From DASYLJ01 sp964432595 (lineage in GTDB: Bacteria; Desulfobacterota; Binatia; DP-6): a DNA stretch of 64,000 nt. The stretch covers positions 1-64,000 of the forward strand of contig CAYSOF010000015.1 of the NCBI GenBank assembly GCA_964432595.1, read 5' to 3'. The notes beneath the pieces were generated by a model, which was given only the letters and a program-made list of their open reading frames with translations, did not search any database and had not been told where the DNA came from. Shown here piece after piece: positions 37,192 through 44,814 of the stretch (the first letter of the stretch is position 1; every line of letters starts with the position of its first letter). A program made the position numbers and the translations under genes.

Positions 37192-38436
37192 ATGCGCGTC
37201 GTCGAGGCCACCCGCGAGGCGCTGCGCACGCTGCGCGTGAGCTGGCTGCGCACGACGCTCACGCTCTTCGGAATCGTCTGGGGGACGGCGTCGGTCGTGT
37301 TCCTGATCTCGTGGGGGCTCGGCGTCCGCAAGATGATGGAGGAGTCGTACGAGCGCGTCGGACGGAACCTGATCCAGGTGTTTCCGGGGCAGATCGGCGC
37401 GGACTTCACCCCGGCGTCCGATCGCCGGCAGCTGTGGCTCACGCTCGACGACGTGGACGCCGTGCGGGACCGCGTGCGGCTGGCGCGGCTCGTCCTGCCC
37501 GAGTCGCACGTGTTCCGCGAGGTCGCCTATCGCCAGCGCACGACGAGTCTCGACGTGCGCGGCGTCGTTCCCGAGAGCGCGGCCCTGCGCGGCGTGCGGT
37601 TCGCCAGCGGGCGCGGCATCTCGCACGACGACCTGAGCCACCGCCGTCGCGTCGCCGTGCTCGGCACCACCGCGCGCGGGCGCCTGCTCGGCCCGCACGG
37701 CGGCGTCGGCAGCACGATCCGCATCGCCGGGCAGTCGTTCGAGGTGATCGGGCTGCTCGAACGCGTCGGCATGCAGCTCTGGCAGGACGGCCCGAGCCAG
37801 CTCGACGAGCAGGTGTGGATCCCCTTCTCGACGCTCGTCGGCTTCGGCGCCAGACGCGGTACCGACGCGGACGTCGTGGACAACGTCCTGCTGAGCATCG
37901 GGGATCGCCGCGACCGCAAGGCCGCCGAGCGCGAGGTGCGCGCCGTCCTCGCCGAGCGCCTGCGCGTCGCCGTGGACGACACCGAGGCCATCCGCGTGAT
38001 GAGCCCGCTCGACGCGCTCGCGAAGATTCCGCTCGACGAGCTGAGCAGCCTGCTCTTCACGCTCGGCGCGACGACGCTCGTGATCGGCGGCGTCGGCATC
38101 CTGACGATGATGCTCGATTCGGTGCAGCAGCGCCGGCAGGAGATCGGCGTGCGTCTCGCCGTGGGCGCGCGCCGGCGCGACGTCCTGACGCAGTTTTTCC
38201 TGGAGACCTTCGTCATCACCGCGCTGGGCGGACTCCTCGGCGTGTCGCTCGGGCTCGCGGGCTGCCTGGTGCTCGGCCGCGTCGCCGCCGCCGACCTGAT
38301 CCCGCAGCCGATCGTGCGCTGGCAGACGATCGCGGTCGCGCTCGGCGTGATGAGCGTCGTCGGGCTCGCGTCGGGGATCGTCCCGGCGCGGCGCGCGGCG
38401 CGCATCGACCCGGCGGTCACGCTGCGGACGGAGTGA
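37192..38436 (+). CDS. MacB-like ABC permease (FtsX-type), subunit 1
   Basis: The 414-residue membrane protein has the four-helix MacB topology. One N-terminal TM helix (TTLTLFGIVWGTASVVFLISW) is followed by a large periplasmic MacB_PCD domain (about 45-270) and three C-terminal helices of the FtsX domain (LVIGGVGILTMMLDSVQQRRQEIGVRLAVGARRRDV). It starts 5 nt after the ATPase stop and is followed 3 nt later by a second permease, implying a heterodimeric pump. Substrate unknown (macrolide, peptide or lipid). Confidence 0.94.
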   Translation: MRVVEATREALRTLRVSWLRTTLTLFGIVWGTASVVFLISWGLGVRKMMEESYERVGRNLIQVFPGQIGADFTPASDRRQLWLTLDDVDAVRDRVRLARLVLPESHVFREVAYRQRTTSLDVRGVVPESAALRGVRFASGRGISHDDLSHRRRVAVLGTTARGRLLGPHGGVGSTIRIAGQSFEVIGLLERVGMQLWQDGPSQLDEQVWIPFSTLVGFGARRGTDADVVDNVLLSIGDRRDRKAAEREVRAVLAERLRVAVDDTEAIRVMSPLDALAKIPLDELSSLLFTLGATTLVIGGVGILTMMLDSVQQRRQEIGVRLAVGARRRDVLTQFFLETFVITALGGLLGVSLGLAGCLVLGRVAAADLIPQPIVRWQTIAVALGVMSVVGLASGIVPARRAARIDPAVTLRTE

Positions 38437-38439
38437 GCC

Positions 38440-39675
38440 GTGCGCGACCTGCTCGTCACCACCGCGCGCAACATCTGGGCCGACCGGTTCCGCTTCGGTC
38501 TGACGGCGCTCGGCATCGTGTGGGGCGCGATGATGCTGACCTATCTGTCGGCGACCGCGGACGGCTACGATCGGCACTTCGCGGTGCAGCTCGAGAAGCT
38601 CGGACAGCGCATCGTCTTCCTCTTTCCCGGCGTCGTGACCAAGCGCCACGTCGGACAGCGCGCCGCACGGCCGGTCGAGCTCGAGCGCGAGGACGTCGAG
38701 CGCCTCACGGCGCTGCACGCGGTCGAGCGCGCGGCACCGAATCTCTGGCTCGGACCGCGCGTGATGCGCGCCGCCGGCAGGACGAAGCTCGTCTACACCT
38801 ACGGCGGCTCCGACGAGACGGCCGCGCTGCGCAACTTCGAGGTCGGACACGGCCGCTTCATCTCGCGGCGCGACGTCGATCTCGCTGCGAACGTCGTCGT
38901 CCTCGGCTCGCGGGCGGCCGAGCGCCTGTTCGGCGGCGCCACGGCCGTCGGCCGCTCGGTCCATCTCGAGGGCGTCCCCTTCCGGGTGATCGGCGTGGCG
39001 CGGCCCAAGGGCGACCAGCTGCTGTTCATGGGGCCACCCGACGACGAGATCGCGTACGTCCCCTTCACCACGGCGCGCACCTGGTTCACGCGCTCGGACG
39101 TCCTGGACCAGGTCGCGTTCGCCCCGACCACGCGCGAAGGGAGCTGGGAGGCGGTCCGGCTCGTGCGCGCCGCGCTCGGGCGCCATCACGGCTTCCGCCA
39201 GCACGACGACGCCGCGATGGGCTACTTCAACGTGCAGGAGCCGGTCGACATCGTGGAGGGGCTGCTGCTCGCGATGCGCCTCTTCCTGAGCGCCGCGAGC
39301 CTCGTGACGCTGGTCGCGGGCGCGATCGGCGTGATGAACATCATGCTGGTGATGGTCGCCGAGCGTACCCGTGAGATCGGCCTCAAGAAGGCGATCGGCG
39401 CCTCGAACCGCCGCGTGTTCGCCGAGGTGGTGGCGGAGACGCTGCTGGTCACCGTGCTCGCGGGCGGGGCCGGCATCGCGCTCGGCTGGCTGTTCGTCGA
39501 GCTGAGCGCACGCGCCGTCGCGCCGGGGCAGACGATGCAGGCGTCCCCGGTGCTCGAGCCGGCGCGGGTCGCCGTGATCTTCGGGACGCTGGTCATGGTC
39601 GCCCTCGCGAGCGCGGTCCTGCCGGCGCTGCGCGCCGTTCGCACCGACGCGGCGTCGGCGCTGCGCGCGACGTGA
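38440..39675 (+). CDS. MacB-like ABC permease (FtsX-type), subunit 2
   Basis: The 411-residue paralogue of the preceding permease has an N-terminal helix (FGLTALGIVWGAMMLTYLS), a periplasmic MacB_PCD domain, and an FtsX end with IGVMNIMLVMVAERTREIGLKKAIGASNRRVFAEVV. It starts at GTG 38440, tight behind subunit 1. The operon has no outer-membrane channel gene, so a TolC-like protein must be supplied from elsewhere. Its stop overlaps the leader of the truncated propeller gene. Confidence 0.94.
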   Translation: MRDLLVTTARNIWADRFRFGLTALGIVWGAMMLTYLSATADGYDRHFAVQLEKLGQRIVFLFPGVVTKRHVGQRAARPVELEREDVERLTALHAVERAAPNLWLGPRVMRAAGRTKLVYTYGGSDETAALRNFEVGHGRFISRRDVDLAANVVVLGSRAAERLFGGATAVGRSVHLEGVPFRVIGVARPKGDQLLFMGPPDDEIAYVPFTTARTWFTRSDVLDQVAFAPTTREGSWEAVRLVRAALGRHHGFRQHDDAAMGYFNVQEPVDIVEGLLLAMRLFLSAASLVTLVAGAIGVMNIMLVMVAERTREIGLKKAIGASNRRVFAEVVAETLLVTVLAGGAGIALGWLFVELSARAVAPGQTMQASPVLEPARVAVIFGTLVMVALASAVLPALRAVRTDAASALRAT

Positions 39676-39725
39676 GCCCGAGCCTTGCCTTGACGGTACG
39701 TTCGCAACGGCGGTACGCCTCCGCC

Positions 39726-40049
39726 ATGGCCGCCCGACGCTGTAACCACGCGATCCTCTCGCTCGCCGCGATCGCGGCGCTCCTACCCGCGGCGGCCGGC
39801 GCCTGGGTGGTGGCGCAAACGAGCGGCCGGGCGGCCGCGGGCGTCGTCGATTCGGCCGGTGACGTCTACACCGTCGGTGGGAGTCGGGGGGCCGAGTTCG
39901 TCGTCACGAAGCTCGCGGGCGAGAGCGGCAAGCGGCGCTGGGCGCATGGGTGGGACGATCGGCGTCGAGAGCGCGCCGCGGGGAAGATCGTGGTACGGCT
40001 TGCCGCGCGCGATGCCCTCCGGCTGGGTTCGCATCGGGGGATGGCCTGA
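39726..40049 (+). pseudogene. Truncated secreted SBBP-type propeller gene
   Basis: The reading frame encodes a signal peptide (HAILSLAAIAALLPAAAGA) and one partial propeller-like unit, AAAGVVDSAGDVYTVGGSRGAEFVVTKLAGESGKRRWAHG. It then changes to an Arg-rich, compositionally different tail and stops at 40049. Complete SBBP-type proteins repeat that unit many times. The tail overlaps the flavin monooxygenase frame, so the gene looks like a 5' remnant of a deletion. It may still be translated as a 107-residue secreted peptide. The M at 39726 is chosen as start; the frame is open from 39672. Confidence 0.6.
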
Positions 40050-41278
40050 CGGACCACTACGACCTCGCCGTCGTCGGGGGCGGCATCGGAGGCAGCGCCC
40101 TCGCGACGGTGATGGCGCGCGCCGGCGCGACGGTCCTCGTGCTCGAGAAGTCCGACGTCTTTCGCGACCATGTCCGCGGCGAGTGGATCGCGCCGTGGGG
40201 CGTCGCCGAGCTGCAACGACTCGGTCTCTACGAGCGGGTGCGAACCGCCGGGGGGCACCATCTCCGGTGGAACTGGACGTGTCACGACGGCGTGCCGCAC
40301 GCGGTCGCACAGGCCCAGGCGATCGACCTGGCGGGCCTCGTTCCTGGCGTGCCCGGGCCGCTCTGCATCGGCCATCCGGCGCTATGCCAGCTGCTGTTCG
40401 ATGCCGCCGGCGAGGCCGGTGCGACGGTCCACCGGCCGGTGAGCGACGTCCGCGTCGAGCCCGGCGATGCGCCGGCCGTCACCTACCGCTGCGACGGCAG
40501 GGAACGTCGGGCCACGGCGCGACTCGTGGTCGGCGCCGACGGCCGTAGCTCCTCCGTCCGCAAGCAGCTCGGCATCGAGCTCCACCGCGACCCGACCCAC
40601 CATCTGTTCGCCGGGATGCTGGTCGAGGGTGCCGACGGCTGGCCCGCCGACGTCCAGGTGACCGGAGCCTCGGACGACGCCCACTTCCTGGCCTTCCCGC
40701 AGGGGAGCGGCCGCGTCCGCCTCTACCTCGGCTATTCGAGCGACGAGCCCCGGCGCCTCACCGGCGCCGACGGCCCACGCGCGTTCCTGTCGGCGTTTCG
40801 TCTCGCCTGCGTGCCTGGGAGCGAGCATCTCGCCGGCGCGCGCCCAGCCGGTCCCTGTCACTCCTACCCGAACGAGGACACCCGGGCCGAGCGGCTGGCC
40901 GGCCACGGGTTCGTGCTGCTCGGCGACGCCGCCGGCTCGAACGACCCCATCATCGGCCAAGGCCTCTCGATCACGCTGCGCGACGTCCGTCTGGTGCGCG
41001 ACGCGCTGCTCGGTCAGCGCGAGTGGCGCCTCGGCCTCTTCGACGACTACGCCGCGGAGCGGGCCGAGCGCATGCGCCGCCTGCGCTTCAGCGCCTCGCT
41101 CGCCGCGGCCATGGAGAACGAGTTCGGCCCCGACGCCCGCGCGCGCCGCCATCGCGCCGCCGAGCTCACCATGCAGGACCCGTCCCTGCTGCAGTGGTTC
41201 TTCGCCGCGTTCGTCGGACCCGATGGCGTGCCGGCGGAGTCGTTCGACGAGGCGGTACGCCGGCGGCTCTTCGCCTAG
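39950..41278 (+). CDS. FAD-dependent monooxygenase (class A flavoprotein)
   Basis: Flavoprotein of the PHBH/UbiH-like family that hydroxylates or epoxidises an unknown substrate using NAD(P)H and O2. Motifs: the FAD Rossmann loop LAVVGGGIGGSALATVMARAGATVLVLEK, the DG motif VVGADGRSSSVRKQLG, and the GD motif VLLGDAAGSNDPIIGQGLSI. The last region is helical. The start is a problem: the frame is open back to GTG 39950, but its first 32 residues are Arg-rich and unlike the family. The domain begins at about 40049, where only a CTG is available. The native 5' end may have been lost in the deletion that truncated the upstream gene. Confidence 0.85.
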   Translation: MGRSASRARRGEDRGTACRARCPPAGFASGDGLTDHYDLAVVGGGIGGSALATVMARAGATVLVLEKSDVFRDHVRGEWIAPWGVAELQRLGLYERVRTAGGHHLRWNWTCHDGVPHAVAQAQAIDLAGLVPGVPGPLCIGHPALCQLLFDAAGEAGATVHRPVSDVRVEPGDAPAVTYRCDGRERRATARLVVGADGRSSSVRKQLGIELHRDPTHHLFAGMLVEGADGWPADVQVTGASDDAHFLAFPQGSGRVRLYLGYSSDEPRRLTGADGPRAFLSAFRLACVPGSEHLAGARPAGPCHSYPNEDTRAERLAGHGFVLLGDAAGSNDPIIGQGLSITLRDVRLVRDALLGQREWRLGLFDDYAAERAERMRRLRFSASLAAAMENEFGPDARARRHRAAELTMQDPSLLQWFFAAFVGPDGVPAESFDEAVRRRLFA

Positions 41279-41299
41279 ATCGTGTCGTCTCCCGTGTGC

Positions 41300-41962
41300 T
41301 CAGTGCGCGACGAACGCGTCGACCGGCACGGCGATCAGCATCCCGCCCTCGATGTACGAGCTCTGCGCGTTCCCCGTCGCGACGTCGGGGCGGCAACGGA
41401 TCGAGATCGCCGCGCCGGCGCCGGTGTCGATCGGCTGGACGAGGCTGAGCGTCTCCACCGCGCCGGCGCTGTCGTCGCCCGGGAGGGTACCGATGAACGT
41501 CGCCGCACCGAGCCCGCGGTAGTCGTCGCCGACGTCGAGGAAGCAGCGGATGAACGTCGCCGTGCCGAAGTTGACGGCATCGAGCTTCGCGTGGACCAGA
41601 TACCGCCCCGCGGGCAGCACCATGTTGAGCACGGCGAGCCCCGGATCGCTCGTCGTGCCGATGAACGCGCTCGGGATCTGGAACGCGTAGTGGAGCGCCG
41701 GAATGCTCGACGCGCCGGTCGCACCGGTCGGCCCCTGCGGCCCGGGTGCTCCGGTCTCGCCCGGCTCGCCCTTCGGCCCGCGGTCGCCCTTCGGGCCCGG
41801 CGTGCCGCCACCCGCCGACAGGCCGAGCATCTCGCTCGTGACCGGCGTCTCCTTCTTCCCGCACGCGTCGCGCAGCAGGATCGCGCCGTTCTTCTTCATG
41901 CAGAGCCCGGCGTGCGCCACCGGCGCGCACAGCGCGAGCAGGACGATCAGTCGCATCATCAT
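41300..41962 (-). CDS. Secreted collagen-like protein
   Basis: The 220-residue exported protein has a signal peptide (LIVLLALCAPVAHA) and a short Cys-containing N-domain (CMKKNGAILLRDACGKKE). About eleven Gly-X-Y triplets follow (53-86, including GPKGDRGPKGEPGETGAPGP), then a C-terminal beta-rich domain of about 130 residues. The triplet region is much shorter than in true bacterial collagens, more like the collagen stalk of trimeric C1q/TNF-like proteins. A strong AGGAGG lies 4 nt before the first of three consecutive ATGs. It is 9 nt downstream of the papain-like protease gene on the same strand, so probably its operon partner. Confidence 0.88.
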   Translation of the reverse strand: MMMRLIVLLALCAPVAHAGLCMKKNGAILLRDACGKKETPVTSEMLGLSAGGGTPGPKGDRGPKGEPGETGAPGPQGPTGATGASSIPALHYAFQIPSAFIGTTSDPGLAVLNMVLPAGRYLVHAKLDAVNFGTATFIRCFLDVGDDYRGLGAATFIGTLPGDDSAGAVETLSLVQPIDTGAGAAISIRCRPDVATGNAQSSYIEGGMLIAVPVDAFVAH

Positions 41963-41971
41963 GTGACCTCC

Positions 41972-44635
41972 TCAGTTGACGCAGCCGGGCGTCGACAGCT
42001 CGCGCCGCGACGAGCCGCGTTGGCCCATGCTGTCCTCGACCTCGAGCGTGAAGCGGAACACGCCGCCGCAGAGGCGCACGCAGCCGAGGAACTTGCCCTG
42101 GCCGGGCGTGCTCGCGCCCGACGCGACCAGCTGGTTCGTGCTCTGCGGCGCCTGCACGAACCATTGCACCTCTCCGGACGACGTGAGCGGACCGTCCTCC
42201 GGGTCGAGGCCCGTGCCGAAGCCCATGATGCACGAGAACGAGCAGGCGAACGGGCACTGCTCCGCCGGCAGCACCGTGTAGTCGAAGAAGAAGGCCGTGG
42301 GCGGCAGGTCGGCGGGCTGCGGCCCGACCACGACCGTCACGAACGACGTCGCCGTCGCGCCCGTGTGTCCCGTGTACGTGGCGGTGATGAAGTGCGTGCC
42401 CTGCGTGAGCGTCGTGACCGTGTTGGCGCCGGTGCCGATCTGCCCCTGCAGGTTCGACGTCCATACCGTCTGCCCGAGCAGGGCATGGCCGTCGTACTGG
42501 AAGTCGACCCCGTCGATCGACAGCGGCACGCCCTGCCCGGCGACGAACGCCTGGAGATGCGCGGGCTGCGCGATGCGGATCTGCGGCGGCACCGGCCGGT
42601 AGTCGAACCGGCTGTCGTCGATCGGCTGGTCGGGAACCGGGCCGGTCACCGTCACGTCGCGCACGGCGCGCGCCGACACCGAGAACGTCCGCACGAAGTC
42701 GTACGGGACGTAGTAGTAGCCACCGTCGGCAGCGGCGCAGCCCCACGAGTTCTTGATGATGAGGTAGCCGCCGCCCGAGCCCTGCGGCGCCGTCGACGGC
42801 AGGTACTTGTTGTCGATGGCGCCGACGGCGAGCACCGCGTGCGTGCCACGCGAGCACTCGCAGTCCGACGACGCGAGGCACTGCGGGTTCGCCGGATCGG
42901 TGACGGCGTCCGTCCCGCACACCTTCGCCTGCAGCGGGCGGAACTTGACGAAGCCGCCCGCCGACGGGACGTCGAACGGCTTCACGACCTCGAACGTCAG
43001 CACGACGGGCGCCTGCTCCATGTGCAGGGCGTGGAGGACGTTGCGGAGGCCGTAGGCGGGATTGGTCGGGTCCCACAGCTCATGCGCCGGATCGTCGGAG
43101 TGCACCGTGGTGCCGCTCACCGGCGGCGACTGCACGGCGCAGACCATGGTGGCGCCTGCGTTCATGCAGACGATGCGGCCCTGGCCCGCGGTATCGGAGC
43201 AGAAGGCCGCCTCCGCGCCACCGTAGCCGACGCACGAGTTGACGTACGTTCCGGACGCGGCGATCTCGATGCGGCTGTTCGACGGGTTGTAGTCCCACAC
43301 CGCCTCGAGCGGCTGCTCGTAGCCGGCGTCGAAGACCTGCTGCATCAGCTTGGCGGCGTCGAGCCCGTCGCCGAACCGCCGCGGCTGCAGGATCTCCTTC
43401 GCCGCGTAGTAGAGGTGCTGCTCGGAGAGGTTGATCCAGCGGTCGTACCGGCGCGCGAAGCGCAGCTCGCGTCCCGCCGTGATCGCGAAGCTCACGCACG
43501 AGCCGCGCACGGCCTGCGCCTTGACGCACGTGTCCCAGTATTTGAGCGGCCAGGTCGCGGTGTTCCACAGACCGGTCGGGTGGTGCCCGCAGTAGTTCGC
43601 GCCGTCCGTGCCGTCGCCGGCGCCGACCTCCAGGCTGCAGCGCGCCGGATACGTCGGCGAGATCGTCTCGCCCGGCACCGCGGCGCTCGCCTGCGCCTGC
43701 GGCAGCTGCTCGGCGACGTACGTGTTCAGCGCGGCGACCTGGTCGGCGGAGAGCGCGGCCGCGTCCTCCGGCGACGGCAGCGTCGGGTCGACGTGCGCGA
43801 CGGCCGACGCCCAGCGCGCGGCGTACAGCGCGCGCTGGTTCGCCTCGGACGGGAACGTGCGGATCGTCTCCGCCCGAACGGCGCGCTGGTCTCGCGGTCC
43901 CATCGTGACGACGTCCGACCCGTTGCCGTCGTCGTCGTAGATGGTGAGCCGGTAGTTGCCGTCCTCGCTCCGGGCCAGCGCCGTCTCCGCCGGGTCGACG
44001 CCGATGGAGACGTAGTCCGCCCGCGACGGATTCGCCGCGGCGAAGGCGTCGAGCGTCGCCCGGTTCGCGCCGTCCGCGGCAGCGGCGGCGGCCTCGTCGT
44101 CGGCGTACAGGCGCGGCGAGATCAGCCGGAAGCCCGGCAGACGCGACGCCTCCACGAACTCGCGCGGGCTCAGCACCACGGCCCCGGCCGGCAGCGGCTC
44201 GACCGACGTGTCCCACGGCTCGCGCAGCTCGGCCGGCAGTCCGTCGCGGGCGGTGAAGCGCCGGCGCTTGGCGCCCTTCGCCTTCACCGTGCCCGAGACG
44301 CTCGCGCAGTCGGCGCTGATCCGCGCGCGCAGGACGACCTTGCGCAGCGTGCCGCACGACGGCCACTTCACGACGATCTCGTCCCCGGCGCGGCGCGCGC
44401 GTCCACCGCGGGCGCGGAAGACGCTCGTCGCCACCGTCGGGCAGCCGCTCAGCGTCGACGCGCCGCCGCCGCCGATCGCGAGGACGTCGGGGGTCGCGCC
44501 GCCCGGCACCACCGCCGCGCCGTCGAGCACGTAGTACCCGCCCCCGCAGCGCGGCGGCGCGGGCGTCCGCGCCGCCCCGGCGAGGGCGACGTCCGCGAGC
44601 ACGAGCAGCAGCGGCAACCAGCGACGTGCGTCCAT
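41972..44635 (-). CDS. Secreted papain-like (C1A) cysteine protease with four-Cys N-terminal module
   Basis: The 887-residue exported protein has a signal peptide (WLPLLLVLADVALAGA) and N-terminal module 30-130 with Cys 30/65/94/110, similar to the module in the dihaem protein at 29633. The catalytic domain has VRGSCVSFAITAG (Cys380, papain GSCWAF equivalent), INLSEQHLYY, SRGTHAVLAVGAID (His599) and YLIIKNSWG (Asn629), so the full Cys-His-Asn triad is present. It carries Ig/PKD-like repeats at the end. Large exported C1A proteases are uncommon in bacteria. It is 9 nt upstream of the collagen-like gene and divergent from a histidine kinase operon, with two copies of an inverted repeat between. 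Confidence 0.85.
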   Translation of the reverse strand: MDARRWLPLLLVLADVALAGAARTPAPPRCGGGYYVLDGAAVVPGGATPDVLAIGGGGASTLSGCPTVATSVFRARGGRARRAGDEIVVKWPSCGTLRKVVLRARISADCASVSGTVKAKGAKRRRFTARDGLPAELREPWDTSVEPLPAGAVVLSPREFVEASRLPGFRLISPRLYADDEAAAAAADGANRATLDAFAAANPSRADYVSIGVDPAETALARSEDGNYRLTIYDDDGNGSDVVTMGPRDQRAVRAETIRTFPSEANQRALYAARWASAVAHVDPTLPSPEDAAALSADQVAALNTYVAEQLPQAQASAAVPGETISPTYPARCSLEVGAGDGTDGANYCGHHPTGLWNTATWPLKYWDTCVKAQAVRGSCVSFAITAGRELRFARRYDRWINLSEQHLYYAAKEILQPRRFGDGLDAAKLMQQVFDAGYEQPLEAVWDYNPSNSRIEIAASGTYVNSCVGYGGAEAAFCSDTAGQGRIVCMNAGATMVCAVQSPPVSGTTVHSDDPAHELWDPTNPAYGLRNVLHALHMEQAPVVLTFEVVKPFDVPSAGGFVKFRPLQAKVCGTDAVTDPANPQCLASSDCECSRGTHAVLAVGAIDNKYLPSTAPQGSGGGYLIIKNSWGCAAADGGYYYVPYDFVRTFSVSARAVRDVTVTGPVPDQPIDDSRFDYRPVPPQIRIAQPAHLQAFVAGQGVPLSIDGVDFQYDGHALLGQTVWTSNLQGQIGTGANTVTTLTQGTHFITATYTGHTGATATSFVTVVVGPQPADLPPTAFFFDYTVLPAEQCPFACSFSCIMGFGTGLDPEDGPLTSSGEVQWFVQAPQSTNQLVASGASTPGQGKFLGCVRLCGGVFRFTLEVEDSMGQRGSSRRELSTPGCVN

Positions 44636-44657
44636 GTCCGCCAGGCGTGAGTCTCCG

Positions 44658-44738
44658 CCGAACGACGTTCGGTCGGCGCCGCGCGGACGGGACGTCGTGG
44701 CGTGCCCTGCCCGCCGGCCGATGGCGAACGACGTTCGG
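44658..44738. promoter_or_regulatory. Two copies of an inverted repeat CGAAC-GAC-GTTCG in a divergent promoter region
   Basis: The 15-mer CCGAACGACGTTCGG at 44658-44672 and GCGAACGACGTTCGG at 44724-44738 share a 13-nt core with perfect 5-nt arms, centres 66 nt apart. They lie 23-103 nt upstream of the protease start and 76-157 nt upstream of the kinase start. A dimeric regulator binding site is inferred. Confidence 0.55.
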
Positions 44739-44814
44739 CCCGTCCGTACGCCCCCAGGGCGATGCTTGACGGCTTCCGCGGTTCCGAGGCACTTCGCGCG
44801 CAGGCGGAGCACGC

